A DNA stretch of 64,000 bases from Isoetes taiwanensis. Lineage: Eukaryota > Streptophyta > Lycopodiopsida > Isoetales > Isoetaceae. Location: the NCBI GenBank assembly GCA_021234155.1, contig JAJEKV010000165.1, forward strand, positions 804,001 through 868,000. The letters are read 5' to 3'. A program made the translations under genes and the position numbers. The notes beneath the pieces are model-generated. The model saw nothing but the letters and a program-made list of their open reading frames with translations, was not told the DNA's origin and ran no database searches. Of the stretch, positions 1 to 11,262 are shown in pieces (within the stretch, counting starts at the first letter, position 1; every line of letters begins with the position of its first letter).

Positions 1-60
1 CGTATTTTTTAACTTTATACGTCAGAAATTTTAATTTTGTACGTATAGACTCTATCCCTG
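1..60. mobile_element. Right end of a hAT-type MITE (cut by window edge)
   Basis: The first 60 bases match the last ~60 bases of the complete MITE at 11022-11601, differing at only a few positions. They end in the same terminal motif, CTATCCCTG. Only the right terminus is inside the window, so the target duplication cannot be checked. Confidence 0.8.
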
Positions 61-345
61 GGGGAAAGAAGCAGAAATTGAAGTTAAACTGACATGGAGG
101 ATTGATTTTTGGTAGAAGCGGTTGGTTGGATACACATGAAAATCAAGCAATGGGACAAAGTCAAAGTCGAGAAGGGCGTCTTGAGGTCGAAGTTGAGATC
201 ATGTCAAGAACAAAGCTAATGCCAAGGCCAACACGAGGGGGGGAATTCAAAATAGTTATAAAAATGTAAAAAATACCCGAGGAAATTGGGAATATAGCAC
301 CCACCATCTAATACATTATATATGATCGATGAACATGTTTAACAG
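61..345 (+). repeat. Diverged dispersed repeat, partner of 4190-4470
   Basis: This stretch aligns colinearly with 4190-4470. Shared landmarks are GACATGGAGG, ATACACATGAAAA, GAGAAGGG followed by GAGGTCGA, and AATGCCAAGGCCAA / AATGTCAAGGCCAA. The copies are clearly diverged and hold no long reading frame. The element type is not recognised. Confidence 0.6.
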
Positions 346-609
346 TTCTATTGGATGAAACAACATTAAACTTTAGAAAATGAGAGAAAATATTAAAGAA
401 ATGCGTGAAATGTCTGAAAATAAAAAAACCACATGACTACTGCAAGGAAAAGGTTAGAACACAAGCACCTAAATACAAATGGAACTATGGCATAATCCCC
501 AAAGATCCATGGAATTAAATGCTGACTGAATGCAGAAGACGAAAAATAGTCGAGCTAGCCTAGTAAAATACGTGGGGATAGAAGAGCAAGCAATGAAAAA
601 ATAGTGGAA
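346..609. other. No feature recognised
   Basis: AT-rich sequence without a long open frame, recognisable domain or obvious terminal repeat. Confidence 0.5.
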
Positions 610-765
610 GAAGCTCCAATATCTAGCATTATAACAGGGGGTTTTTTTTCTGTTTTTGTACTGTTTTCTCTAAGGTTTTCATATGATTTGGTGGCCGTAT
701 TCATCCAGGTGTACTAAATAGTATTTCTAGAGTGCACTTTTTTCTTAGCCGTTGATTTTAGAAAA
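610..765 (+). repeat. Repeat with an inverted copy at 7310-7460
   Basis: The reverse complement of this block matches 7310-7460. The matches include AGTGCACTCTAGAAATACTA, AGTACACCT and the edge CCCCTGTTAT, followed outside by TGCTAGATATT. The pair looks like two copies of one small element in opposite orientation. Class unknown. Confidence 0.6.
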
Positions 766-936
766 GGGGGCAAATCCTGTGGTGGAGACTTCTTTTGTGG
801 TGGGTGTGAATATCCTCCCATTATTTTTAGGGTTGTTTTTAGGGTTGTGTGGATTAGGGCGATAATTGAGATCTTAGTTGAATGCCGCAGGGATGGGACC
901 TTTGAGGCCTGTGTTGATGCCAGAAACTTCTCCAGG

Positions 937-967
937 GCTATGTATGTTTATGGCCCCAAGATGATGT
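937..967 (+). repeat. 31-bp direct repeat (second copy 1562-1592)
   Basis: GCTATGTATGTTTATGGCCC and the following 11 bases occur identically at 937-967 and 1562-1592. The sequence between and around them (766-1856) shows no recognisable coding domain. Such a short exact repeat may mark an old rearrangement. Confidence 0.7.
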
Positions 968-1856
968 ACCGAGATGATGGCATAGATATGACAAGAAGAT
1001 GATCTACATCTTCGATGGCGGAAAAAGCCTCTAGTAGATGTAGGTCAATCTTTGATTCTATGGGTAATGCTTCCATACCCGTCATTGCCTCCGGCCTGGA
1101 CACATTTTTTGTCTTTCCCGACCGGTTGGTGCGGATCGGTGTAGACAGATCGGAGATCGTGGATTTGATGGCACCATGGTTTGGTGCTTTGTGAGGCCTT
1201 CCGAGACTTAGCCCATAAGGGCATAGAAGGGTAGAACAGACCTTATAAGGTGGAAGCTTTATGTGCCGAAGCTACCTTTGGGTGAAAGGTCTTGGGGAAA
1301 GGTGAAAGGAGAGCTGGCTTTGTTTACGCAATTACATGGATCCGGATCTCATGAATCGAGATTAAGATGTCTAGAGCTATGTTCCTTTTGTGTGCCACTC
1401 TAAAAGGGGAGCTCAGATTCGCTTTGAACTCAAGGTTGCATGGCGAGTTAATCCACCGTTTCTGCTGTCCATGTGGATTGTGACCATATTTCTCTTGTGG
1501 TCCTCTGTGGACTAGCTGTGTGGACTAGCTGTTCGTCAAGTGCTGCTTTTACTGAGAGATCGCTATGTATGTTTATGGCCCCAAGATGATGTTGGAGCTG
1601 CTGGGTGTTCCAATGCTAGGTGTTCCAACAGTAAATTCTCGTGGAAAATAATACGGAGTAAACAGACCGGATTTCAAATGCAAGTTGTTCTTCTTGCCGT
1701 TGAACGCATTTGTACAAGTTCAACCCGACCTTGTGTGTACCGTGGGCTTACATTCATGCCCGCCTGGTTATGTCTTGTAGAGGTACTTGTAAGTTGGGAT
1801 GCATTGTAGTTCTTTGAGAGTAACCTCACTGACAGTTGCTACCAACTTTTATGCAG
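968..1856. other. No feature recognised
   Basis: Apart from the second copy of the 31-bp repeat at 1562-1592, nothing is recognised. It lies directly upstream of the allantoate amidohydrolase relic and could hold degraded upstream exons or introns, but I see no homology. An intron acceptor-like TTTTATGCAG ends at 1856. Confidence 0.4.
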
Positions 1857-2468
1857 GTTATGTTTACATTAGATGTTAGATCAAAACATAATGATCTTAT
1901 TGAGCAGACTGTCAACAAAATTAGAGCTTCTTTAAGTGAAACTCAGAGGCAGCCGCAAGCTTTCCCCAGATCGCTAAGAAAATGGTGCGTCTTTGTGGTT
2001 TCAACATCCGGGTCAGATTTTGGGGTTGATTTGTATTGAAGTTTGTTCTCGTGTTATAGCACGAGGCAAAAGCCACAAAATGCGATTGTAACTAGTTCGC
2101 CATCCGAACACCACCGCTCGATCTACTCTCAAGGACTTGGTGGTGGCCAATGTTGAAGGACATTCCTTACTAGAGGAAGTTCTTCATATACCGCTATTGA
2201 CAAGTGGAGCAGGGCATGATGCGATGGCATTGGCTCACTTAACCCAGGTACACAGTCATGCAATTGGAATGTTGGTTCTGAAATGCATGTAATATTGTAA
2301 AAACTCTAGAAATTGCAATAACCCCATGCCACTGGTGTAATGCAGGTTGGAATGCTGTTTGTTAGATGTAAAGCTGGAGTGAGTCATTCACCTGCAGAAT
2401 ATGTGTCAGATACCGATGTATGGGTAGCTGGAGAATCTCTCCTGCAGTTCTTGCAGATGAAAATTTGA
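1857..2468 (+). pseudogene. Allantoate amidohydrolase (M20-family) 3' exons, degraded
   Basis: The intact enzyme hydrolyses allantoate in plant ureide (purine) catabolism, in the endoplasmic reticulum. Three exon-like blocks are visible. Block 1, from 1857 after TTTTATGCAG, reads VMFTLDVRSK, like the family's beta-strand FTVDLR. Block 2 is about 2060-2246 and includes HEAKATKCDC and then LTSGAGHDAMALAHLT. Block 3 is 2346-2468 and reads VGMLFVRCKAGVSHSPAEYV, ending at a TGA where the family normally ends. The splice junctions AG|GT after HLTQ (2247) and TGCAG before VGM (2345) are well placed. Block 2 changes frame near 2085-2095, block 1 runs into unrelated sequence, and the N-terminal catalytic half is missing. 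I read it as a truncated pseudogene. The SGAGHDAM...HSPAEY pattern fits allantoate amidohydrolase much better than ureidoglycolate amidohydrolase. Confidence 0.72.
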
Positions 2469-2564
2469 AGGAAGTTTTTGGTCCAACATTGTATATATCG
2501 CAGATGTATATACTTCCTTTCAACGTAGAGATGGAATAGCTGTAATATATAAAAATGGAAAAGT

Positions 2565-2815
2565 GGTTGAATTTTTAACCCATTCCGAGCGCGAAAAGTG
2601 CTTCAAACTTATAATGGAATGCCAATGCCAAATTGTCAACAACTTTTTCGGTTAAACTGGGCATCTTTTGGCATAGGGACAGGCGTGGTGATTCTGATCC
2701 ACATCATTCCATATTTATTGGAGATCTTGCACCAGATGTTACAGATTATGTGCTTCTGGAAACAACCATTAGGGATTGCCCAACTTTGTTATAAAACTAC
2801 TGTGACATTGCCATA
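2565..2815 (+). pseudogene. RBP45/RBP47-type RNA-binding protein fragment (end of RRM1 to start of RRM2)
   Basis: Plant RBP45/47 proteins bind poly(A)/U-rich RNA through three RRMs. Here the end of RRM1 is visible (VEFLTHSERE, then VLQTYNGMPMP). It is followed by the conserved linker FRLNWASF and the RRM2 start SIFIGDLAPDVTDYVLLET. The frame changes twice by one base, near 2596 and near 2672. RRM2 stops after about 25 residues, so the fragment cannot be functional. It begins about 100 bp after the allantoate amidohydrolase relic in the same orientation, so two unrelated gene pieces abut. No introns are seen, but the fragment is too short to tell a retrocopy from a captured exon. Confidence 0.78.
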
Positions 2816-3037
2816 ATTGTGGTTTTTCTAGAGAAGAATTCGCAATCTTGGCAGCTCGGGGATGATTATAAATCATATCTTGTTTTTGATCCTATGAATA
2901 TTCTTATTTGTGGATATAGCACATGTTACCATATGCACTAGCATATGCATATGCATGACAATGTGCAGTTTACAATAGAAGGGGGTATTTATTTTGATAG
3001 TTGATTTTCTTGAACTAGTGGTACTGTTGCGTTAGTT

Positions 3038-3440
3038 AGGGCCGAAGGGCCCAAAATTTTTTTTAATATAACAATCAACACACAACTACTATAAACATTA
3101 TTAACACAAACCATTGCATTTAACACATTTTAATTAAAACCCCCCTTAAACCCCCTTTGGTTTGGGTGCATATTCACACGGGGGGTTACGTAGGGCAGCG
3201 AGAGCCCCAAAAATATATTTACAATATATGTATAAAATTAACACCATTAAGTATAAACTCTCAAACCTTATAGTATTTTACAAATCTCAATATACAGTAT
3301 ATAAAAACTTGTACATGCATACCCCACAAACGAGGATCGCTATGTACGGTCCAGATCAAGGAACAAAGGCCAAATATGCCCATCCGACAGCTCTCGATGC
3401 CCGGAGTAACCCCCCGTGTGAATATGCACCCAAACCACAA
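3038..3440. mobile_element. MITE with long inverted termini, copy A (right arm short)
   Basis: A perfect 31-bp inverted repeat pairs 3159-3189 with 3406-3436 (core GTGCATATTCACACGGGG). Outside the left arm runs a further ~120 bp, from GGGCCGAAGGGCCC through ACACAAACCATTGCATTTAACACA. It matches the right arm of copy B at 5574-6010 in reverse complement. The outer part of the right arm is missing here, so this copy is truncated. The centre (CATACCCCACAAACGAGGAT) is shared with copy B in inverted orientation. No transposase is encoded. Confidence 0.8.
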
Positions 3441-4189
3441 AACCACAAATACCAGAAACATATATATGAAGTAGTATGTCTTAAATAAAAAGCCAAAATC
3501 AACATGCATCGAATGAGTCCACAAATATAGAACATGTCAAATTGCAAATGCAGGGCAGAGACGAGAATGGACGAGTGGAAGAGGCAATGCAAGAATATCA
3601 ATGGGATGATCATTTAGAAATATAATAAGATATGAAGGTCCTATAACAAAAACGTGATCCATGATACTATATAGCAATAGAACAGTATGTCTAAAGGAAA
3701 ACGACGTGAACCAATTCTTTCATCCTAGGGAATCTAATTAAGTAGCAAGGCAAAGTAGGCCAGATCCCTCTAAGATGAAGTAACTGAATGTGGCAATTAG
3801 CAAGTCCACCAATGCAAAAATGATCATATCCCTCTAAGATGAAGTAACCCAATGTTGTCTAACAACAGAATGATAAGCAAATGTAGGAGAAAATTGATGG
3901 CCAAATTAATTGCCAGTGCGGACTACAATGTGAATAGTATGTGGTGAAATGTGGATGCAAAGAAAAAACTTTATTTGAATAGACATGGAAAGAGGATACC
4001 TACTAAAAAAGGAGAGAGTCGAAGTTTTAGTCGTACACAGATATGAAAAGTACAATTAAAACGTATGTGCGATTAGTGCAGATGCGCCGCTTCTGTGAAG
4101 AAAGGCTAAGCCGATCGAATGGGGTAGAGGTCTATGTTCAAATGAACAAGTAAACAAAAGGACAACAAAACAAAGTTGAGATAAAGGGT
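3441..4189. other. No feature recognised
   Basis: AT-rich sequence. The phrase CCCTCTAAGATGAAGTAAC occurs twice (about 3766 and 3832), a short direct repeat. No coding domain or RNA gene is recognised. Confidence 0.5.
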
Positions 4190-4470
4190 AAATCAGCTAA
4201 ATTCGAAATCAAACCGACATGGAGGTGGAACTTCGATAGAAGGATCTGCATAGATACACATGAAAAAGGCAAAGGGGCCAAGTGAAATTTGAGAAGGGAA
4301 ACTCGAGGTCGAGAGAGAGATCAACAACGAAGATAAAATTAATGTCAAGGCCAAATTGAGGGGGGAAAATGAAATTTTTTCATAACATGCAAAAATGTTC
4401 ATGAAGATCTGGGAATGCAACACACTATTATCGAATCCACATGTAATCGATAAACATAGATACCAGAAAT
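4190..4470 (+). repeat. Diverged dispersed repeat, partner of 61-345
   Basis: Colinear with 61-345 in the same orientation, as described there. The two copies are about 4.1 kb apart. Confidence 0.6.
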
Positions 4471-5573
4471 GAAACTGGAACTAAACAAGAATCACCACTT
4501 TGCAGGATGCTCAATGACTAGCAAACAACTTCAAAAAATACAACCCTGATGCTCAATGTGATGCTCAATGACAAATTCAAAACGCTAAATATAGATGCAC
4601 ACAAGGACAAAAAAACCTATGATGCCTCTTGACAACAACATGGAGAGCCATCAGGGAAAACAATCAAAGAATATAATAAGCTCCAAAACACATACTTGGA
4701 AAAGTAGCCAAGAGTTGCCATACTTAAACAAATAGGATTCGACGTCTAACAACATGAATTGTGCATCAATCACGTTAGTTAGACTCATAGATGCAAGAAA
4801 ATAACGAAGACGGACGCTTCAAGGAATGATGTAGGGCCCCTTCTAGGAATGGTTCGGAAACAATCTAGAAAGGATTCAGGTCCTATATGCCATTTATGCT
4901 ACACATTTTACATTCATAAGAAAGATGAAAATGTATAAATTGTGTATGGCCCAACAATTGTATATCTTTATAAGCATTCAATCAGAACTAAAAGTAGCCA
5001 TGAAAAATATGCAGATGACTCAAATGGATACTAAGTCTGCCCCACAGCAAATTTGAACCTGGATCTATACCGAAGAAGTCCAGCATCCTCACGAAGCCAT
5101 ACATGAATAGAAATGCTTATACAGACTATAGCATGAAAAACTATACTACACCAAAAAAGAACTGGAATTATGCCTACTTGCAATGAAAATACAGGTCCAG
5201 GATAATTTACTGTTGTGATGTTCAGAAAAATAGCCGAGGTGTGTGGTGCAACAAAGCTCAAATTCGATGGCTGAGGCTGGGGATGGAAAAGTTTAAGAGC
5301 TTCGTGGGCTGATACTGGTTGCGGGGAGCCTGGGCAAGTTAAGAAAAGGAAGCATAAGAAAGGTTGAGGCTGCAAAGCAGTATCACTAAAAAATCGATGA
5401 AGCAGATGTTGCATGCAGCTCCAACCCTGCTTCGTTCCTGCGCACGCCCAGCCAGCCTGGCCAAAATCCAACCTAACAGATCGGAATGGAAAGACGAAGC
5501 TCAGATCTGGATCCCCTGTGAAAAATCGATGGCTTAGACTGGCAATCGGTAGTTCTTGAAAAAATTAGAAGGA
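4471..5573. other. No feature recognised
   Basis: A 146-codon open frame lies on the minus strand (5031-5471). Its translation has no recognisable domain and I see no splice or composition support, so I do not call it a gene. The rest is AT-rich and featureless. Confidence 0.45.
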
Positions 5574-6010
5574 CCAAGATACATCCAACATAAACCACTA
5601 CATCCAACACTTTAAATTAAATTCCCCCTAAAACCCCCTTTGGTTTTGGTGCATATTCACACGGGGGATGACTTCGGGCAATGAGAGCTATTGGATAGGC
5701 ATATTCACGACTTATTCTTTGATTTGGACCGTAGATAGCGATCCTCATTTGTGGGGTAAGCTCGTACGAATTTTTTTATACTGTATAATGAGAGTTGTGA
5801 AATACTATAACGTTTGAGGCAATGTACTCAATTGTGTTGATTTCATGCATGTATTATACTGTTTTAGGGGGTATAAAAGCGGCTCTCACTGCCCCGGAGT
5901 CACTCCCCGTGTGAATATGCACCAAACGGGGTTTTAGGGAAAATCTAATTTAATGTGTTGGATGTAATGGTTTGTGTTAACTAACAAATTTTTTGGCCCC
6001 TTTGGGGCCT
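5574..6010. mobile_element. MITE with long inverted termini, copy B
   Basis: The left arm includes CATCCAACACTTTAAATTAAAT and GGTGCATATTCACACGGGG. It pairs with the right arm CCCCGTGTGAATATGCACC, ATTTAATGTGTTGGATG and TGGTTTGTGTTA, giving arms of roughly 80 bp or more. The outer right end is GGCCCCTTTGGGGCC, matching the outer left end of copy A. The middle is the reverse complement of the middle of copy A. Non-coding. Confidence 0.78.
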
Positions 6011-6789
6011 TGGGGATGGTGTAGAGATGCATGATGAAAGTTGATGTATCCAACCAACCATGTTGCAGATTCAAAAAGAGTCTAGAGTTTAGGCCCTATG
6101 TTTGCTTCCAACTCTTGGATATTCCTGGCCTACCGGATTGTTCATAGCAGCCAACCTTTAGCTTCAATCAACAAACGGATTCTTGTGCACACAACAGGCG
6201 GATTATTCCATGCCCTTTTTTGAGTCATACAGATCAGTCAAACAGTGGCCACAAGAATGCATTTATATTGTAGGTTTGGAACTTTAATCGAACCAGAAGG
6301 TGAATCATGCATTATCTTTAAACTAGAAATGGAGCATCCAAAATCGTATAGATTGATAAACAATGGTTTCATTGTGAAAGAGAAATAACTGTAGCTAAAG
6401 TAACAACACGTGGAACGCGAACAGAGCAAGCTTGCTTCAAAAACTCTACCCTTGATCTCGCTTCACCGACCGTTACGAGAAACCTACTCCACATACCAAA
6501 CTGGCTTATTCTCTTCACCTGTTAAACCAAAGCCAGGCAACCCATAAAAAAGTCTCACTGGTTCTTTATGAACCTCACCAATTGTTACTGCAGAGTAACG
6601 TTGATGTTCATGCAATGGTTTGTGAATAAAACATTATTGTAGAGCATATATCAATGTCAAAATCTTTTATTTGATTCAATTTTATTTCGCTACTAAAGGT
6701 TTATGAATAAACATTATTGTAGAGCGCTTTTATTTGATTCAGTTTCATTTCGCTATTAAAGTTCTATTTTCTAAATTAAAATCAATCTA
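6011..6789. other. No feature recognised
   Basis: Non-coding, AT-rich. Two phrases around GAATAAA(A)CATTATTGTAGAGC (about 6623 and 6703) and the following TTTTATTTGATTC are repeated ~80 bp apart, a small diverged tandem duplication. Confidence 0.45.
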
Positions 6790-7160
6790 ACCGATTTCTT
6801 TCCTTTATATTAATGCAGACTATAGAGTCTCCCAATCCATCAATTCCACATGACATTCCTCTGACACCTGAAGTCAACACGATGTTGATCCAAACATTAT
6901 TACTATACTAGAGAACCCTATAAATGAAGATCAAGTTCAATTGGTCCCGCCACCATCAGCGCAACCACCACCTGCACATGGCAAAGACCATATTGATGTG
7001 TTGTTCTTAGAATATAAAGGGAGGGAAACAAAGGCGGGTTTTGTAGCACTACATTGTAGAACCAGGAAACCAATACCTTGTAAAAAAAACCATTATGCTA
7101 ATCAAGAAACATTAAAAACAAATACCTTTGTAAGTGTGAGCAAAAATCCACCTCCTAGTA
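6790..7160 (+). other. Exon-like stretch, unknown protein
   Basis: A pyrimidine-rich tract ending in AATGCAG (about 6819) is followed by readable sequence in two frames. The first part reads TIESPNPSIPHDIPLTPEVN. After a frame change, VPPPSAQPPPAHGKDHIDVL and then FLEYKGRETKAGFVALHCRT follow. It looks like protein-coding remains, but I recognise no family and a stop separates the parts. The cysteine and basic residues in RTRKPIPCKKNH are not diagnostic. Confidence 0.3.
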
Positions 7161-7192
7161 GCAAAATTCCACCGCAACGAAATCCAAGAGGG

Positions 7193-7290
7193 GTACACAT
7201 GCACATGCACACATGCACATGCACTTGCACATGCACAGTACACATGCACATGCATACACATGCGCAGTATTCATGCACAAACACATGCAG
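7193..7290. repeat. CACATG/TGCACA microsatellite
   Basis: Imperfect alternation of CACATG, CATGCA and TGCACA units over about 95 bp. The cysteine- and histidine-rich frames read through it on both strands are artefacts of the repeat. Confidence 0.9.
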
Positions 7291-7309
7291 AGAAAGATAA
7301 CAACCCTCG

Positions 7310-7460
7310 GATTGTTCCAACCAACGAAAATCAACGGCCCATAAAGGGTGCACTCTAGAAATACTATCTAGTACACCTCAACTAATACAACAATGAAATC
7401 ATAGAACCATGTGAAAAAACGTATAAAAATCTAAAAGTAAGCCCCTGTTATTGTGCTAGA
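7310..7460 (-). repeat. Inverted copy of the repeat at 610-765
   Basis: It matches the reverse complement of 610-765 over most of its length, including TGCACTCTAGAAATACTA and CCCCTGTTAT. Confidence 0.6.
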
Positions 7461-9120
7461 TATTAGATATTGAATCCAGGGAAAAAAGGGGTCGAAAGAG
7501 GAAGCTGGAAATAGAAAAGATTTAATATGGAAGATCCGCATGAACATGGTCCTAGACGATGGAGTACAACCATCAAGATGTCGAATCTGCCCTCAACAAA
7601 AATGCAGCTCTGACCACTGCAACCAAGCTCGACATCATGACGAGGAAGTACCGATATGAGCAAGAATTCGTGAATGCCAATCTGTAAGAAGTTCTAGAGA
7701 ACAAAAATAAAAACATTAAAAGGACAAGAGAGACACAGAGTGATTTGATGGAAATTGGCAGAATCAATCCCGACCGAACCCGCCAAAGAAAGGCGATGTG
7801 AAAACCAAATGCAATAGGCCAACCAAAGCCGATGTAAAACCCTTTGCGAGAAGATGCAAAATGCCGCTTTGGAGCCGTGGACAAAGAATTATAAAATTTC
7901 GCAGTATGAACAACAACTTTACAAATACCAAAGAGCACTGAGAAGTCCAATGCTCATAATCTATAAATTTGCATGTACAAGGACCACAAAGCCTAATTGA
8001 CAAACAATCACCACAGAACCCAAGTCCATAATCAAAGCCTCATCAACCAAAACAATTCTGCTAGAAACAACAAATAAGAGCAGCCATAACCAATTGATAG
8101 TGGAATCAAACATGAAAAGCTCTCACCACCCCTATTAAGGAATCATCGTGCCTGAGATAGGAGCAGAAGCTTACCTGGGAAAGGATGGTGGTAAAGATGA
8201 AGACGCCAGAAGAGGAGCAAGATGATGAGGAGAAGAAGCAATGGACAAGGAAAGAGATGTTTTGCGGAGAAGATGCCAACGAGCCATAAGAATAACGAGC
8301 ACATATATAGCTGATCGTCCCATCCCAGAATAATGATCCGAGGGCTTGGATCGATGCCATTTTGGGCGCTTAAAAAAAATCTGATACGCAGTGATTTATC
8401 TTCTCAAATATTAGCGTCTGTTTGCATAACTTTGGCAGGCGACTTTGGCACGCGAGACAACAATACAGTTTATGTGATTGATGAATCAAAGAAAGAAAGA
8501 AAGAAAGAATGATTTTTATCGTCAAAGTTAAGTTGATACCGTTTAGGCTTTGAATTTAAAAAAGATTTATCCTTAATGGGTTTATCTTACTAGATCAGTT
8601 TGACATCCCCTAGAGGTTTAAAGCAGGGTCTGGTATCTAGCTATGGCCTGATGTAACTTAAACAGGTTGAGCTTTAGCTTTATTTGAAGAATATGATAGA
8701 CCTAATCAACTTGTTCAGCTCAAAGTTCAAATTGACAATGTCTGAAATTTAAAGCAAGATCTGAATGCGATCCTTGAGGAAACTGAAGATATATGAACGA
8801 AAAAAAATGCAGAATTTGTAGTGCAGCCTAAGTTAAAGCAGTTGAAATCGGGGGGCACTACACTAATTTAGCTTCAAAAGAAGAGGGCCCCTCTAGGCTG
8901 CAAAGCCCTACTTGCATTGAAGGCTCATCAACAGAATAATAGAAGGTAATATTATAATAGGGACTATAGAACAAAAGCTCGTGTAAGATAAGACTAGTTG
9001 CACCAAGATCTATGGCTGATGTAAGCTTACGTGAACACCACCTGTTGACGTGATAAAAATATCTTACTTCTATGTTAAGAATCATTGCTCTAGCTTTTGC
9101 TTTGGATAGGGCGTCTTTTT
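7461..9120. other. No gene recognised; small (GAAA)n at about 8487-8511
   Basis: Several overlapping open frames of up to 125 codons exist on the minus strand (7463-8360). None shows a domain, they overlap each other in different frames, and a (GAAA)n microsatellite lies just beyond. I treat the stretch as non-coding. Confidence 0.45.
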
Positions 9121-9125
9121 AGACC

Positions 9126-9245
9126 TCATTTTGGAAATACTTTCGATATTCATATAAAATACTCCCCATACCTAAAATCCTAATTAGAGCTCATTTTGGA
9201 ACTTGTGTCCATATTCATATAAGATACTCCCCATACCTTAAACCC
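9126..9245 (+). repeat. Two-copy tandem repeat, ~65-70 bp unit
   Basis: The unit (A)CCTCATTTTGGAA ... ATTCATATAAAATACTCCCC, ending CATACCTAAAATCCTAA, is repeated once more with small changes. Non-coding. Confidence 0.75.
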
Positions 9246-10657
9246 TAAGCTAGTGTGCATCATAATATAATAGTATTATGGGGATATTTTATATGTATCC
9301 TCAACGCATCACATGCGTAATTGGAATTTCCATCACCAAATCCTACTTGTAGCCTGTCCTTTTCTCGCTTCTGCTTATCTCATCTTATCATACCAACATC
9401 ATACATCTCCGTCATGTCCACATGTGTCTTGTAGTCATGGTGAAATTTACTACTCCACTCCTACCAAGGAAAATTGTTTGAATAATAAAGGAAAGTTAGA
9501 ATAATCTCTCCGGTGGAAGGATTCCTTGCATGTACATAGATTATCTTTAGCTCCACCCACCAGGTGTTTATCTATTTAAAATTTTGATTATCACCTTCTC
9601 GTATCTAGGATGGAGTGCTAGAATGGTGTACACCAATAAACGAGGGGCCAAAATGTAGTTTTCTTCATCCTTATCAAACTTGGTGTTGTTCATATATGAT
9701 GGAGATAGCACATCCGCAATTTGTGTTGCTTTTACTCTTTATTTGTGTGTTTGAGCTTCCTTGTAGTATTAACATACTATATACATTACACATTTGTTTG
9801 ATGCATTTGTTACAAACTTCAAAAGAGTTATTCCTTAAATAAAAATGTAGAAGGCGGCAATCATATGCTCTCTTGGGAAAAACATTTTCATGGGCTTTTT
9901 TAGTTGGGCACTTTGGGCTTTTTTATAATGACATGCCTTTGAAATTTTGCTTTCAAGTGAAGCTAGTGATTGTGCCTGACATTGCCATAAATACAACTTT
10001 TGTCGATATCCATCAAGTTGTAGACATTTTGTCCACATCGAACATAAATACAATTTTATTGTAGATATACATCAAATAATTGACATTTGTACATACATTG
10101 CTAAATTTGAAGGGAAAATTTATAGTACAGAAATGCGCAAATGACATTTTGTAAAAGAGCAATGTGGTTGATTTGGTACAAATGAATATATGAGGGCAAG
10201 AGGAACAATGGCACTGGCACGAAGTGTCATCTAAATGCTAAGAGTTATAGTAGAAGCTTTGTACTAAGTATAGTGAACTGTTAAGTTTCAAGTCAATGCT
10301 TTCTGGAATTGGATGTGATGGTGCTATGTAGAGGTTGCTCATGCATGTACATCTAAGTTGGGTGATCATTTTATTGCACTATGGACACTAAGATTTAACA
10401 TTTTTTACTGTTTGATCATAAGTAGGATGTGGATTCCTTGATGGTAATGGCCTTTAGACTAGCTGGTAATTGGTGCAATACATTGCACTGCGTTACTTCT
10501 GTTATCTCAGTCTCTATTTGGATGCAAGCACCCACTTAGTACAATGTTTTCATACATGTAACTTCTAATAATAACGCCCAATATCTAGTTAATGGTGAAG
10601 ATACAAAGCTAAATAGATGACGTTAGATAAAATGGGCAAATAAATATCAAAAGCATG
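9246..10657. other. No feature recognised
   Basis: AT-rich intergenic sequence without recognisable domains, RNA genes or terminal repeats. The longest open frames are under 80 codons and unconvincing. Confidence 0.5.
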
Positions 10658-10778
<121 letters not shown>

Positions 10779-10854
10779 TTTTAACGCCACGCCATGAAGC
10801 AAAGATCCAACCGACAATTAGATAAAGATATGTTACTGTAAAAGCATATCATGC

Positions 10855-10912
10855 CCTAATAGAATAGAATAGAATGGTTTTTATTATTTCATTCCGTTTC
10901 TATTCTAATCTA
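10855..10912 (-). mobile_element. Possible LINE/retroposon tail, minus strand
   Basis: AATAGAATAGAATAGAATGG read on the minus strand is a (TTCTA)n tail preceded by AATAATAAAAACC. This resembles the tails at 34311-34445 and 56220-56330. Only the extreme 3' end is present, so the assignment is weak. Confidence 0.35.
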
Positions 10913-11021
10913 TTCTTCTTGCAATCCAGGTGATCTTGTTACGGACGTAAAAAACGGGCAGGCTGTATTCAGCCTTGTTCGCCAATGAGACTTCGACATG
11001 TGGCAAAGATTCTTTTTGAGG

Positions 11022-11225
11022 CAGGGATAGGTTCAATACGTTGTACGTTTTATACGGAATACGTATGAATTGTATGATACGGCACATATTTGCCGTATAA
11101 AACGTAAAAAATACGGCAAAAAAATTCCTGTTTTCGAAGATTTTCGCGACGCCGAAAAACAACGCGAAAGCGTCGCCGAAAAATTTTTTCGCGACCAACA
11201 GCTTGAAAAAACGCAGACGTCAACG

Positions 11226-11262
<37 letters not shown>

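Noticed and set aside
5031-5471. 146-codon minus-strand ORF as a gene
   Set aside because: No domain, no splice or context support, and it lies in repeat-rich DNA next to a MITE.
7102-7353. Cysteine-rich small protein (CACVCMCMCTVH...)
   Set aside because: Direct translation of the CACATG microsatellite.
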